Of a DNA stretch of 64,000 nucleotides, positions 18,487 to 27,010 are shown one piece after another (the first letter of the stretch is position 1; each line of letters begins with the position of its first letter). Source of the DNA: Thermoplasmata archaeon (lineage in GTDB: Archaea > Thermoplasmatota > Thermoplasmata > Thermoplasmatales > Thermoplasmataceae); contig JAJZXB010000003.1 of NCBI GenBank assembly GCA_021846395.1, positions 81,973 to 145,972 of the forward strand, in the 5' to 3' direction. The position numbers and the translations under genes are program-made. Under the pieces are notes generated by a model. The model had not been told where the DNA came from. It made no database searches and worked only from the letters and a program-made list of their open reading frames with translations.

Positions 18487-19341
18487 ATGCCAAAAATTGT
18501 ACAGAAAAGAGAGAGATCATACTGGATTTTTTCCAGAGAACTGAAGGATTCCAATGTGCTGGAAGGAGAGGAAAAAAGGCCATATATAATCACGCCCCTA
18601 GGCACTAAAATAAAAAGAATATTGATTGCTGGAAAAATAACATATAAAAATGATGATGAAAAACTCATAAAGTTAACCGTTGCAGATTACATTGGATCCT
18701 TTTATATTACCGCATTCAAGACGGGATTCAGCAGCGAAATGGCAGAAGTGGCAAATAAATTCGGCGTGAATGATACTGTTGCTATTATGGGTAAGATAAG
18801 TTCATTTAAAACCGATGATGGAATTTTTTATTTTTCCATAAATCCCGAAATGATAAATAAAATATCTGAAAAAGAGAGATTTTTCTGGGGTATCAGAACG
18901 CTTTATATTTCCAGAAGAAAGTTATATGCCATAAGGGAGGCAAAAAAGGATGAAAATGCTAGCATGGAAATGCTGTCAAAACTTGGTTATACAGATGAAG
19001 AAGCAGAGGATGCCATAAGATCCGTGGATAAATACCATGATTATGATTTTGAGTCATACAATAATGCAATATCTTCCATAAATTATGAATCACCAGTTCC
19101 TATTGCCGGAAATGAAAATGTACAAAAAAATGAACAAAGCAAACTGATACCAGATCTCGAAGGATTTGTACTGGATTATATCAAAAATAACGATGATGGT
19201 CCTGGATGCAAATATGATGATATAATAATAGCAGCTTCAAATAAGGGCGTAGATCAGAACAAGCTGGATGAACTTCTGAATATACTTGGTTCAAATGGAG
19301 ATATTTATGAAGTTTCATTGAAAAGATACAAGGCGTTATAA
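18487..19341 (+). CDS. RPA-associated protein (COG3390-like)
   Basis: 284 residues. One OB-fold in the first half (IKRILIAGKITYKND to VAIMGKISSFKTDDGIFYFSINPE), a helical middle with a UBA-like turn (LSKLGYTDEEAEDAIRSV), and a C-terminal winged-helix-like part from about residue 215. This matches the partner protein encoded next to RPA in many euryarchaea. The ATG at 18487 has GAGGGGG at about 18473-18479, inside the end of the RPA gene, which decides this start over the TTG at 18481. Confidence 0.78.
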   Translation: MPKIVQKRERSYWIFSRELKDSNVLEGEEKRPYIITPLGTKIKRILIAGKITYKNDDEKLIKLTVADYIGSFYITAFKTGFSSEMAEVANKFGVNDTVAIMGKISSFKTDDGIFYFSINPEMINKISEKERFFWGIRTLYISRRKLYAIREAKKDENASMEMLSKLGYTDEEAEDAIRSVDKYHDYDFESYNNAISSINYESPVPIAGNENVQKNEQSKLIPDLEGFVLDYIKNNDDGPGCKYDDIIIAASNKGVDQNKLDELLNILGSNGDIYEVSLKRYKAL

Positions 19342-19386
19342 ATTTTTACGAATAAAAATTAAAATATAATAAACACATTATTTATT

Positions 19387-19992
19387 ATGGCAACGAGAAA
19401 GGAAATTCTGGAATGGTTCAAAAATACCGATGAAAATGCACAAAAATTAATTAATTTAAAATGGAAAATAGCACAGACAGGTAATTATACAATTCTTCAG
19501 AATGACAAAATCCCATTTTCAATGTTTATTGGATTCAATGATGACAATATTATGAATATACTGATAAGAACCGGTATTGAAACCGCAACTATAGACAATG
19601 AAGAGAGGCTTACAATTTATAGAGTTTTGCTCATATTGAACAAAAGAATTGAAATTGTGAAATTTATGCTGGACGGCATCAACGAGGAAGTAATTGCAGG
19701 TGCCGATATGGAAATCCACTCGCTCACAAGGGATGATTTAAACTCAGTGCTGAATACAATATTAACATCTTTTTACATGATGGTACAGGCCCTGCATTTG
19801 GAGGACCAGTTTAACCAACAGATAGTAGAGAGAACCTTCTTAATGATTAAAAACATGGCACAGGAAGGCAAATCAAGAGAAGATATTAAAAAATACCTGA
19901 CAAAAACTATAGGTCTCAGAGATGAGGATGCAGAGAAATTGATAAGTGAAGTTCTGGATTCTAACAATGCCCCGACAACCATGTATCAGTAA
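19387..19992 (+). CDS. Conserved-looking protein of unknown function
   Basis: 201 residues, not recognised with confidence. The N-terminal ~135 residues alternate strands and helices (ILEWFKNTDEN, YTILQNDKIPFSMFIGFND, RLTIYRVLLILNKRIEIVKF), resembling DUF2299 or secretion-chaperone-like folds. The C-terminal ~50 residues look like a small helical UBA-type unit (SREDIKKYLTKTIGLRDEDAEKLISEVL). No signal peptide or membrane helix. It follows the RPA genes by 45 nt with its own TATA-like stretch, and is followed by a small NfeD-like gene 8 nt later. Confidence 0.6.
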   Translation: MATRKEILEWFKNTDENAQKLINLKWKIAQTGNYTILQNDKIPFSMFIGFNDDNIMNILIRTGIETATIDNEERLTIYRVLLILNKRIEIVKFMLDGINEEVIAGADMEIHSLTRDDLNSVLNTILTSFYMMVQALHLEDQFNQQIVERTFLMIKNMAQEGKSREDIKKYLTKTIGLRDEDAEKLISEVLDSNNAPTTMYQ

Positions 19993-20000
19993 AACATAGA

Positions 20001-20372
20001 ATGGTAAATATGAATACCCAATTATTATATTATACTTCCACTGTAACAGGCAAGGGGCCTCTGATCATGCTCATTATAGGTTTTATAGTGATTTTGCTCA
20101 TAATTTCCATCGTTATTTATTTCATTTCAAAGATAATCACATCACAGACACGAAAAAGATACACTGGACCCGAGTCAATTATTAATAAAATAGGAATAGC
20201 AAAAACAGTTATTAAAGCAAATGAAAAGGGAACGGTAAGTTTGGACGGAATGCTCTGGGGTGCCATAAATTTAGGGCCTGAAAAAATTGAAAAATATGAT
20301 AATACTCTTGTAATTGGAAGAAAGGGAACAATGCTTCAGATTAAAAAATTTAATAAAAAAGTTGTAAGATAA
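20001..20372 (+). CDS. Short NfeD-like membrane protein
   Basis: 123 residues: one or two membrane helices at about residues 17-45 (PLIMLIIGFIVILLIISIVI), then a soluble tail from about residue 58 that reads like the NfeD OB-fold (INKIGIAKTVIKANEKGTVSLDGMLWGAI to NTLVIGRKGTMLQIKKF). Short NfeD proteins usually work with stomatin-like proteins in membrane quality control; no stomatin gene is adjacent. It begins 8 nt after the preceding gene, so it is probably co-transcribed with it. Confidence 0.65.
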   Translation: MVNMNTQLLYYTSTVTGKGPLIMLIIGFIVILLIISIVIYFISKIITSQTRKRYTGPESIINKIGIAKTVIKANEKGTVSLDGMLWGAINLGPEKIEKYDNTLVIGRKGTMLQIKKFNKKVVR

Positions 20373-20398
20373 TTGATTATTAAAATTTTATATTATCC

Positions 20399-20707
20399 TT
20401 ATCCCTTCCATATTCCAATTCCCAAACCTATTATGAATATCACAAGTATGAGCGATAGGGAACCAATTTTGCCTATTGGTAGGATGGATGGTAATTTATC
20501 TATATTTGCAAAAATAAATGACTTAACATGTGTCAGTATCGCAGAAAATGATAATTTAGGCAAAAATGCAAAACCTGCATATGTTGCAATCATGATTGCA
20601 CCAATTAACAATACAAATGATGCAATACCCTTTTTAATTGCCAAACCAAAGAACAATCCATCTATAAACGCAAGAATCAATATTATATAACCTTCAACAG
20701 CTACCAT
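20399..20707 (-). CDS. Small membrane protein of unknown function
   Basis: 102 residues with three probable membrane helices (about 5-24, 28-50 and 80-100), glycine-rich, with a short loop between helices 2 and 3. The antisense frame (20373-20690, +) is also open but has an unlikely composition, so the minus-strand reading is preferred. A TATA-like ATTTAAATTT follows its start on the minus strand. It is convergent with the NfeD-like gene. No motif is recognised. Confidence 0.5.
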   Translation of the reverse strand: MVAVEGYIILILAFIDGLFFGLAIKKGIASFVLLIGAIMIATYAGFAFLPKLSFSAILTHVKSFIFANIDKLPSILPIGKIGSLSLILVIFIIGLGIGIWKG

Positions 20708-21186
20708 AAAAAGATAGGAAGTTGTTATATTTAAATTTTTGTTAATTATTTTTAAATATTACTGAGTAGTCCATTCAATGTAGCATTATGATATCCGCCC
20801 ATTATATTGTTGCTGGAACCACATATAAATGTGTTCATTTATTTAGGTATTCTAATTCTGGATGATCGAAATGTTGTCCTATCTTCTATTTTAAAGCTTT
20901 ACTATGTATATGTTTTACCTTTGGGTCTTTGAAATTCGGCTTTTTATCTCACTGCACTTTTTTTCTTTATCTCTTCCAAGAAAATCTGAAAAATATTAAG
21001 CTCTGTCTAAACATTCTAAAAAAATGGAATTTTTACCGTTTTTTACACCCCACTAACAGTATATATAAAAAATTATATAAAATTATAAAAATGTTCCATT
21101 AATATGATATGAAGCTGTTGATTTTTATTCATAAATTAGGCACAATAAATAAATTTATATAATTCTGAAATATTGTTAAAAATAAT
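20708..21186. other. Long intergenic region, no gene recognised
   Basis: About 480 AT-rich nucleotides between two divergently read genes. Strong TATA-like stretches occur near 21055-21085 (ATATATAAAAAATTATATA) and just before 21187. The middle (20770-20950) is less AT-rich and might hold a small RNA, but I find no C/D or H/ACA box pattern and no open frame worth listing. Confidence 0.4.
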
Positions 21187-21600
21187 ATGAGTTTGATAGT
21201 TATTGGTGTGTTGCATAAATATAATGCAGAGGTAAAAAATAAAGAGTCTTCAGATAATTATATAAACGTAACCAAGAAAATTCTGCAAATGTATAAAATT
21301 AAAAGTGGGTGCCTCATTAATGGCAGAATAAATGAAATAAATTCTGCAGTTGATAGGGATAAACAAATAGAGGTGGCCATGCCAAACCTTGCATACATAA
21401 GTGGAATGCATGTTGATATGATTTATATTGAAGGTGATGGAGAGAAAGATTACTTATTTTTTCCAAATAAGGAGTGGAATAAAATCGTTAACTTTGCTAT
21501 TTTTCCGGAAGAATATGAAATTAAATTTGAATTTAATACAATTTCCTGCGGTTTTAGAAAGATTAAACTGTTCAATAAGGGCATAGTTATAGATAAATGA
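21187..21600 (+). CDS. Unknown 137-aa protein in the Cdv/ESCRT-like group
   Basis: Not recognised. 137 residues, mostly short beta strands in the second half (CLINGRINEIN, KQIEVAMPNLAYISGMHVDMIYIEG, YEIKFEFNTISCGFRKIKL), no membrane helix. Its TGA stop overlaps the first possible ATG of the MIT-AAA ATPase gene (ATGA), so translation is probably coupled and a shared job is likely. By position it could be the membrane adaptor or regulator of the module, like CdvA in Sulfolobales, but I see no clear CdvA similarity. The ATG at 21187 follows a TATA-like region at about 21150-21160. Confidence 0.6.
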   Translation: MSLIVIGVLHKYNAEVKNKESSDNYINVTKKILQMYKIKSGCLINGRINEINSAVDRDKQIEVAMPNLAYISGMHVDMIYIEGDGEKDYLFFPNKEWNKIVNFAIFPEEYEIKFEFNTISCGFRKIKLFNKGIVIDK

Positions 21601-22721
21601 TTTATGGTGTTTATATGAAGGATTATAATGGTATCACAAATTTATCCAGAGTTACAAAATTATTGGAAGAAGCAATGGATTATGAAACACAGGGAAAAAA
21701 AGATGAGGCTATAGAATCATATAAAAACGCATATAAATATTTATTGGAAATTGCTAAAAATTCAAAGGGAGATGAAAAGAAAAAAAGATTAGTGCAGGCG
21801 GAAAATGTATTAAAGGCCTGTAATTCATTGAAAAATTTAGATGTTAATGAGGATAAAATAAATAATGGCAAAAAAATATTGCAGTCATTAAATGTTGAAA
21901 CACCAGAAATACCTAACATTACATTCAATGATGTTGCGGGTCTTGAGGACGTAAAGAGTGAAATAATGTCAAAAATCATATATCCAATGAGATATAAGGA
22001 ACTGTCAGAGGAGTATGACATAGAATTTGGCGGCGGCATGCTTTTATTTGGCCCCCCTGGAACAGGAAAAACTTTTATCGTTAAGGCTATAGCAAATGAA
22101 GTAAAGGCAAATTTTATTAATGTTAACCCATCATCTCTATACAGTCAGTGGTTTGGGCAGTTTGAAAAAAATATTTCCTTGCTTTTTAAGGCAGCCTATT
22201 TGCTATCACCTTCAATTATATTCTTTGATGAGATTGACACACTTGTTCCAAAAAGGAGCGGAAACGAATCAGATGCAGCAAAAAGAGGCGTATCACAGTT
22301 GTTAACCGAGGTTGGAGGATTGACCTCGGAAAAGGATAAAAACATATTCCTTATAGCCGCTACAAATAATCCATGGGCCATAGATGAAGCAATATTGCGA
22401 CCGGGAAGATTTGATGTTAAAATTTATGTGCCCCCACCAGATTACGAAGCCAGGAAAAAGCTGTTTGAATTAAAATTAGCTAAAATTAAACCTGTGGGAA
22501 ATATTGATTACGAACATCTTGCAAAGATTACAGAAAGGTATTCTGGTGCAGATATAGAATTTATATGTAAAAAGGCAATTCAAAACGTGTTCATGGAAGT
22601 TGTAAAAACCGGAAATAAAATTCCAGTAAACGGCGAGGATTTAATGTCTGTTATTTATCAAATTAAACCATCAGTAGACGAAAACATGCTTAATAGATAT
22701 AAAATGTATACGGACAGCTAA
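21597..22721 (+). CDS. AAA ATPase with N-terminal MIT-like domain (Vps4/CdvC-like)
   Basis: 374 residues. Residues ~15-55 (LLEEAMDYETQGKKDEAIES, then YKNAYKYLLEIAKN) read as a three-helix MIT domain. The AAA domain follows: Walker A GPPGTGKT 152-159, aromatic pore loop QWFG about 184-187, Walker B IIFFDE 207-212, sensor-1 ATNN and arginine-finger region RPGRFD near 268-273. One AAA domain plus MIT is the Vps4/CdvC layout, unlike two-domain Cdc48/VAT. Vps4 proteins take ESCRT-III filaments apart, and a Snf7-like protein is encoded 56 nt downstream. The start may also be the ATG at 21615, which has GGTG upstream. Confidence 0.82.
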   Translation: MIYGVYMKDYNGITNLSRVTKLLEEAMDYETQGKKDEAIESYKNAYKYLLEIAKNSKGDEKKKRLVQAENVLKACNSLKNLDVNEDKINNGKKILQSLNVETPEIPNITFNDVAGLEDVKSEIMSKIIYPMRYKELSEEYDIEFGGGMLLFGPPGTGKTFIVKAIANEVKANFINVNPSSLYSQWFGQFEKNISLLFKAAYLLSPSIIFFDEIDTLVPKRSGNESDAAKRGVSQLLTEVGGLTSEKDKNIFLIAATNNPWAIDEAILRPGRFDVKIYVPPPDYEARKKLFELKLAKIKPVGNIDYEHLAKITERYSGADIEFICKKAIQNVFMEVVKTGNKIPVNGEDLMSVIYQIKPSVDENMLNRYKMYTDS

Positions 22722-22777
22722 TAAAATATAAGTTTAAAATATAGAAAACTTTATTTAAAGGATTATATTTATTATTT

Positions 22778-23386
22778 ATGGCAGTCTTCAAATTCGGCAA
22801 AAGTGAGGAGGAAAAGATCCTTGAAAAAAGATCAAGAATCAGTATGAATAAATCAAACATCGATAGAACAGTAAGGCAATATGAAAAATTCAAAGCAAAA
22901 AGTATAGAAGATGCAAAGATAGCTCTAAAAGATAATAATATTAGAAAAGCAAAACTATTTGCTTCCTTTATACAATCTCTTGAGTCATCAATAACGGGCT
23001 TGAAAGATTATAGATTGTTGCTTGAAAGCGTTGATTTAAACCTTCAGTATTCAAAGACCCAAAGAGATATATGGTCATCATTAAAGCAAAGTTCACAGGA
23101 TCTTGTAGGTGGACAGTTAACCCCACAACAAATAATGGAAATATCACAAAGCATAGATTCTATAGTTCAATCCCAGGAAAGAATACAGGAGTCTCTTGGC
23201 GATCAGCTTGACCAGATTAAGAATGCAGTAGATCAGAGCTCAGAAATAAACCCGGAAGGTCGGGACAAAGTTCTTGAGGACTTAATGAAACAATCAGAGA
23301 AAAATGAACCGGAAAATGTTTCAGAAGAGGATGAAAAATTAAATCAGTTATTGAAAGATATAGGAAAAGATCAGGAAAAAGAATAA
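22778..23386 (+). CDS. Snf7/ESCRT-III-like coiled-coil protein (CdvB-like)
   Basis: 202 residues. A basic helical first half (about residues 10-90: KSNIDRTVRQYEKFKAKSI, DAKIALKDNNIRKAKLFASF, then IQSLESSITGLKDYR) has the spacing of the Snf7 core helices, including a lysine/alanine-rich hairpin. A Gln-rich amphipathic helix follows (110-155), then an acidic linker and a tail DEKLNQLLKDIG at 185-196. That tail resembles the MIM1 motif by which ESCRT-III binds the Vps4 MIT domain. No winged helix is present, unlike Sulfolobus CdvB. Position directly after the MIT-AAA gene supports the call. Coiled-coil proteins converge in sequence, so this needs a profile search. Confidence 0.62.
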   Translation: MAVFKFGKSEEEKILEKRSRISMNKSNIDRTVRQYEKFKAKSIEDAKIALKDNNIRKAKLFASFIQSLESSITGLKDYRLLLESVDLNLQYSKTQRDIWSSLKQSSQDLVGGQLTPQQIMEISQSIDSIVQSQERIQESLGDQLDQIKNAVDQSSEINPEGRDKVLEDLMKQSEKNEPENVSEEDEKLNQLLKDIGKDQEKE

Positions 23387-23415
23387 ATTTATCAATAAAT
23401 ATAACATTTTAAATT

Positions 23416-23538
23416 ATGAAAAAAATATTTCATGAGAGATCAGAATTTTCTGTATATTGCGATCTTGGTATTTATAGAAGAGATAGCAATATAAGGGAAT
23501 TTAAAAAATACTTTGATAAACTCAATAAAAAAAAATAA
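23416..23538 (+). CDS. Small basic ORF (40 aa) after the Snf7-like gene
   Basis: 40 codons beginning MKKIFHERSEFSVYCDLG and ending in KKK, with strong charge and one Cys. A TATA-like ATAAATAT lies about 15-20 nt upstream. It starts 29 nt after the Snf7-like stop. The codon composition looks like its neighbours, but nothing else supports it. It could be a real small protein of the module or chance. Confidence 0.3.
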   Translation: MKKIFHERSEFSVYCDLGIYRRDSNIREFKKYFDKLNKKK

Positions 23539-23781
23539 TTTTTATTTATGCCCATTGTAAGAATATAAAATTGATAGGATTTGCAAAATAAGCAATTTAT
23601 TTTAAAAATATTGCATTATTTTTATTTATCATTACGAATATTTAATTTTAAATACATAATTCGTATATTTTAAATATGATGAATTAATTATGTAGTATTA
23701 ACATATGAGTTAGAATGGACTTATAATGTTAAAAATGATACTGTGATATACAAAAATTTATTAATATCACATTATTAATAA
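23539..23781. other. AT-rich upstream region of the lysW operon
   Basis: About 240 nt without a gene. TATA-like ATTTATTAAT at about 23757-23766 is placed to start transcription near 23785, giving the lysW message a very short leader that still contains its Shine-Dalgarno sequence. Imperfect direct repeats of TTAAAATA-like words occur at 23590-23680. No operator or riboswitch was recognised. Confidence 0.35.
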
Positions 23782-23788
23782 ATGAAAC

Positions 23789-23795
23789 AGGTGAT
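23789..23795 (+). promoter_or_regulatory. Ribosome-binding site deciding the lysW start
   Basis: AGGTGAT lies four bases before the ATG at 23800. An earlier in-frame ATG at 23782 would add six residues and place this site inside the gene. The ribosome site and the normal LysW length both favour 23800. Confidence 0.7.
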
Positions 23796-23799
23796 AAAT

Positions 23800-23973
23800 A
23801 TGAACACAAAATGCAGGATATGTGGAGAAAAAATAGAAGTACCAGATGATTCGATGGCCGGGGAATTAATAGAATGCCCTTCATGTGGAATGAATTTTGA
23901 AATAGTTTCCATAGCTGAGAGCAGTGTGGAAATAAAACCCGCTGAAAATGTGGGTGAGGACTGGGGAGAATAA
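23800..23973 (+). CDS. lysW: LysW amino-group carrier protein
   Basis: 57 residues. Two CxxC pairs (C5/C8 and C26/C29) bind zinc. The acidic C-terminal half ends EDWGE, and the last glutamate side chain is where the amino acid is attached. In archaea and Thermus, LysW carries alpha-aminoadipate (lysine route) and/or glutamate (arginine route) through the following enzymes, protecting the amino group and serving as an electrostatic handle. First gene of a six-gene unit; lysY begins one base after its stop. Confidence 0.95.
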   Translation: MNTKCRICGEKIEVPDDSMAGELIECPSCGMNFEIVSIAESSVEIKPAENVGEDWGE

Positions 23974-23974
23974 A

Positions 23975-25021
23975 TTGATAAAAGCGGGTATAGTCGGAGC
24001 ATCCGGTTATGTTGGTGGGGAACTGCTCAGGTTACTGGTTACCCATAAAGATGTTGAAATAAAAGTTGCGTCTTCAAAGAGGCACAAAGGAGAAAAGCTG
24101 GCAAGAATACATCCCGATCTCTATGGTTTTACTGACATGAAATTCACAGGGGAGAGTATTTTTGATGTTTTGGATGATCTGGATGTTGTTTTTCTGGCAT
24201 TACCACATGGAACCTCAATCAAATATGTTCCTGACCTTGTTGAAACTGGAGTGAATGTAATAGACATGAGCGCAGATTTCAGATTAAAGGATGGGTCCAA
24301 GTATGTAAGATGGTATGGCTATGAACATAATTATCCGGATTTGCTGAATAAATTTGTTTATGGAATGCCAGAGTTGCATAGAGAAGAATTGAAAAATACA
24401 AAATACATTGCAGTTCCTGGGTGCATTGCATCATCGTCAATTTACAGCATTGCACCATTTCTGAATCTGGATCTCGACAATAACATAATAAATGTTGATG
24501 CAAAGGTGGGTTCTTCTGGATCAGGGTCAGAAATGGACGAATCAAAGGTTTTTTCGGAAAGATACAATTCCATACGTGCATACAAACCAGTACAGCACAG
24601 GCATACTCCTGAAATAGAACAGGAACTTAAATTTGCCTCCGGAAAGGATGTTAAAATAGCATTATCAGCACATTCAGTGAATATGGTAAGGGGAATTTTA
24701 ACCACTTCTAACATTTATGCAAAAACCGATGAGATAAATGCATGGCAGCTTATGAGGCAGTTTTATGATAAGGAAAAATTCGTGAGGCTGATTATGGATA
24801 AAAAAAGCAATTTCAAATATCCTGATCCCAAAACAGTTATTGGATCAAATTTTGTTGATCTGGGATTTGCAATAGACAGGTATATAAATAGGGTTGTATC
24901 CTTTGGGGCTATAGATAATATGATCAAAGGTGCATCCGGCAATGCCATTCAGTCAATGAATATAATGTATGGATTTAAAGAAAATGAGGGTTTAACCATG
25001 CCCTCATTATTCCCGGTGTAA
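23975..25021 (+). CDS. lysY: [LysW]-aminoadipate/glutamate 6-phosphate reductase (ArgC-like)
   Basis: NADPH-dependent reduction of the LysW-bound acyl phosphate to the semialdehyde. 348 residues from the TTG at 23975, which has GGGGAG eight bases upstream (23962-23967). The N-terminal Rossmann motif is GIVGASGYVGGELLRLL, the catalytic cysteine is in VPGCIASSSIYSIAPF near residue 148, and HRHTPEIEQEL is the conserved His region. Extending the frame back to the ATG at 23948 would overlap lysW and put extra residues before the Rossmann strand, so it is rejected. Confidence 0.93.
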   Translation: MIKAGIVGASGYVGGELLRLLVTHKDVEIKVASSKRHKGEKLARIHPDLYGFTDMKFTGESIFDVLDDLDVVFLALPHGTSIKYVPDLVETGVNVIDMSADFRLKDGSKYVRWYGYEHNYPDLLNKFVYGMPELHREELKNTKYIAVPGCIASSSIYSIAPFLNLDLDNNIINVDAKVGSSGSGSEMDESKVFSERYNSIRAYKPVQHRHTPEIEQELKFASGKDVKIALSAHSVNMVRGILTTSNIYAKTDEINAWQLMRQFYDKEKFVRLIMDKKSNFKYPDPKTVIGSNFVDLGFAIDRYINRVVSFGAIDNMIKGASGNAIQSMNIMYGFKENEGLTMPSLFPV

Positions 25022-25024
25022 AAA

Positions 25025-25813
25025 ATGATAGTAATAAAAATAGGCGGAAGTATACTTGAAAAAATAATCAATGAAAATGCCCTTCCTGAAATATTGAAAG
25101 AAATTGATGATGATATAATAATAGTGCATGGGGGCGGCAATTATCTCAATAAGTATGCAGATAATTTTGGATATGAACAGAAATTTGTCACCTCTCCAGG
25201 AGGGATTAAAAGCAGATATACAGATAAAAACACGCTGGAGATATTCACAATGGTCATGTCCCTCATAAACCAGAAAATAGTTCATTCACTGAAACAGGCG
25301 GGTATTAAAGCTGTTGCATTAAATGGAGAATCTTTCATAAGCGCAAGGAGAAAAGACAAACTTGTTATATTGAATGAAAAAAATAGGAAAATGGTCATCG
25401 ATGGTGGTTATACAGGGAAGATAAATAACATAGATGTGGAACCTGTAAATGCGCTTTTAAATAAAGGGTATATACCTGTTGTATCCCCAATAGCATATTC
25501 TGAAGAAAGTTACTTGAATGTGGATGCAGATAGAGCTGCAGCATACATTTCGGGTTATTTGCATGCCAGAATGCTTATACTTATGACAAATGTCAATGGC
25601 CTGTATATGGAAGATAAAATTGTAAATGAAGCGGATAGTGAATATATAAGAAATGTAATAAATAAAGTGGGCCACGGAATGGATAAAAAACTGCTGGCTG
25701 CTACAGAGGCCATAGATATGGGAGTTCAGAAGGTAATTATATCCAATCCATTTAATGATATTATGAGTGGCACCACTATTTACAAAAAAGCTGAGGTAAG
25801 TAAAAATTATTGA
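25025..25813 (+). CDS. lysZ: [LysW]-aminoadipate/glutamate kinase (ArgB-like)
   Basis: Phosphorylates the side-chain carboxylate of the LysW-bound amino acid. 262 residues of the amino-acid kinase fold: IKIGGSILEKI at the start, IVHGGGNYLNKYA at about residue 37, LNVDADRAAAYISGYL near 160, and KLLAATEAIDMGVQKVIISN near the end. It starts three bases after lysY. Length and motifs agree with LysZ of Thermus and Sulfolobus. Confidence 0.93.
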   Translation: MIVIKIGGSILEKIINENALPEILKEIDDDIIIVHGGGNYLNKYADNFGYEQKFVTSPGGIKSRYTDKNTLEIFTMVMSLINQKIVHSLKQAGIKAVALNGESFISARRKDKLVILNEKNRKMVIDGGYTGKINNIDVEPVNALLNKGYIPVVSPIAYSEESYLNVDADRAAAYISGYLHARMLILMTNVNGLYMEDKIVNEADSEYIRNVINKVGHGMDKKLLAATEAIDMGVQKVIISNPFNDIMSGTTIYKKAEVSKNY

Positions 25814-25828
25814 AAATATGGTGACAAA

Positions 25829-27010
25829 ATGAATTATGAAGATGAATATATTGCAAATACATATCAACGTCTGCCTGTAAACATTAAAAGAGGAGAAGGT
25901 TCGTATCTATATGACGTTAATGGAAAAACGTACATTGATATGATGAGCGGATACGGAGTGGCTATTCTTGGATATTCCAACAGAAAAATAAGGGATGCTG
26001 TATGCAATCAGATGGATATATTGCCAATTGCCCATGCATCAGAATATACTGAAGCAAGAGATAAATTTGTAAAAAAACTTTCCGGGATAGTTCCAGAGGG
26101 ATTTAATAAATTCTATCTTGGAAATACTGGCGCAGAGGCCATTGAAGCCGCAATAAAGGTTGTAAAAAAATCTTCAAAAAAACATAAACTGGTGGCAATG
26201 AACAATTCATACCATGGTAAAACCCTTGGAGCACTTTCCATTACTCATTCGAATAAATACAGAAAATACTTCGATGATATTTTAATAAAAAATGTTGAGT
26301 TTATTGGATACAACAATGAGGAAGACCTTGAAAAAATCAGAAAGGATGAGGATATAGCTGCTGTTTTTTTTGAGCCTGTCCAGGGCGAAGGTGGGATAAA
26401 TATACCAGATAGAGAATATGTCAGGCATTTAAGAGAAATTACAGAGGAAAAAAACATCATACTCGTTGCTGATGAAATTCAATCAGGTCTTGGAAGGACG
26501 GGTAAAATGTGGGCACACCAGAATTTTGACATAAAACCAGACATAATTACTATTGGAAAGGGCATAGGCGGAGGCATACCCTTATCCGTTACTGCTGGTA
26601 AATCCGAGTATATGGATAACCTTGAAAAAGGAGAGCAATCATCCACAACAGGTGGGAATCCTATCGCGTGTGCTGCAGGCTCTTCTGTTATAGACCAACT
26701 CACACCAGAACTTATTCAGGAAGTTCAGAGAAAGGGAGAACTTTTAAGAAAATCGTTGCATGACGGTTTAGACAATATAAAAATTGTAAGGGAAATCAGG
26801 GGACTGGGATTGATGAATGCCATAGAATTGAGGGTAAAATTCCTGCCAATTCTGATGGATATGATAAATCATGGAGTTCTTTCACTGTATTCAGGATTAA
26901 ATATCATCAGATTGCTTCCGCCATATCTTATGGGTGATGACGATCTGGAGAAGGCTTCATCAATCATATCTGAAACAATAAAAACATATTATAATGAGGT
27001 GAACAAATGA
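25829..27010 (+). CDS. lysJ: [LysW]-lysine/ornithine aminotransferase (ArgD-like)
   Basis: PLP-dependent transfer of an amino group from glutamate to the LysW-bound semialdehyde. 393 residues of class-III aminotransferase: GNTGAEAIEAAIKVV, NNSYHGKTLGALSITH, FEPVQGEGGI, VADEIQSGLGRTGKMW and the PLP lysine in ITIGKGIGGGIPLS near residue 243. It overlaps lysX by four bases (ATGA), a sign of coupled translation. Confidence 0.93.
   Translation: MNYEDEYIANTYQRLPVNIKRGEGSYLYDVNGKTYIDMMSGYGVAILGYSNRKIRDAVCNQMDILPIAHASEYTEARDKFVKKLSGIVPEGFNKFYLGNTGAEAIEAAIKVVKKSSKKHKLVAMNNSYHGKTLGALSITHSNKYRKYFDDILIKNVEFIGYNNEEDLEKIRKDEDIAAVFFEPVQGEGGINIPDREYVRHLREITEEKNIILVADEIQSGLGRTGKMWAHQNFDIKPDIITIGKGIGGGIPLSVTAGKSEYMDNLEKGEQSSTTGGNPIACAAGSSVIDQLTPELIQEVQRKGELLRKSLHDGLDNIKIVREIRGLGLMNAIELRVKFLPILMDMINHGVLSLYSGLNIIRLLPPYLMGDDDLEKASSIISETIKTYYNEVNK

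Noticed and set aside
20373..20690. 105-codon plus-strand frame beginning directly after the NfeD-like gene
   Set aside because: Proline/isoleucine-rich without helices; the opposite frame gives a normal small membrane protein with its own promoter.
21597..22721. Proteasome-activating ATPase or VAT/Cdc48
   Set aside because: Only one AAA domain, no OB or Cdc48 N-domain and no C-terminal HbYX; the N-terminus looks like MIT.
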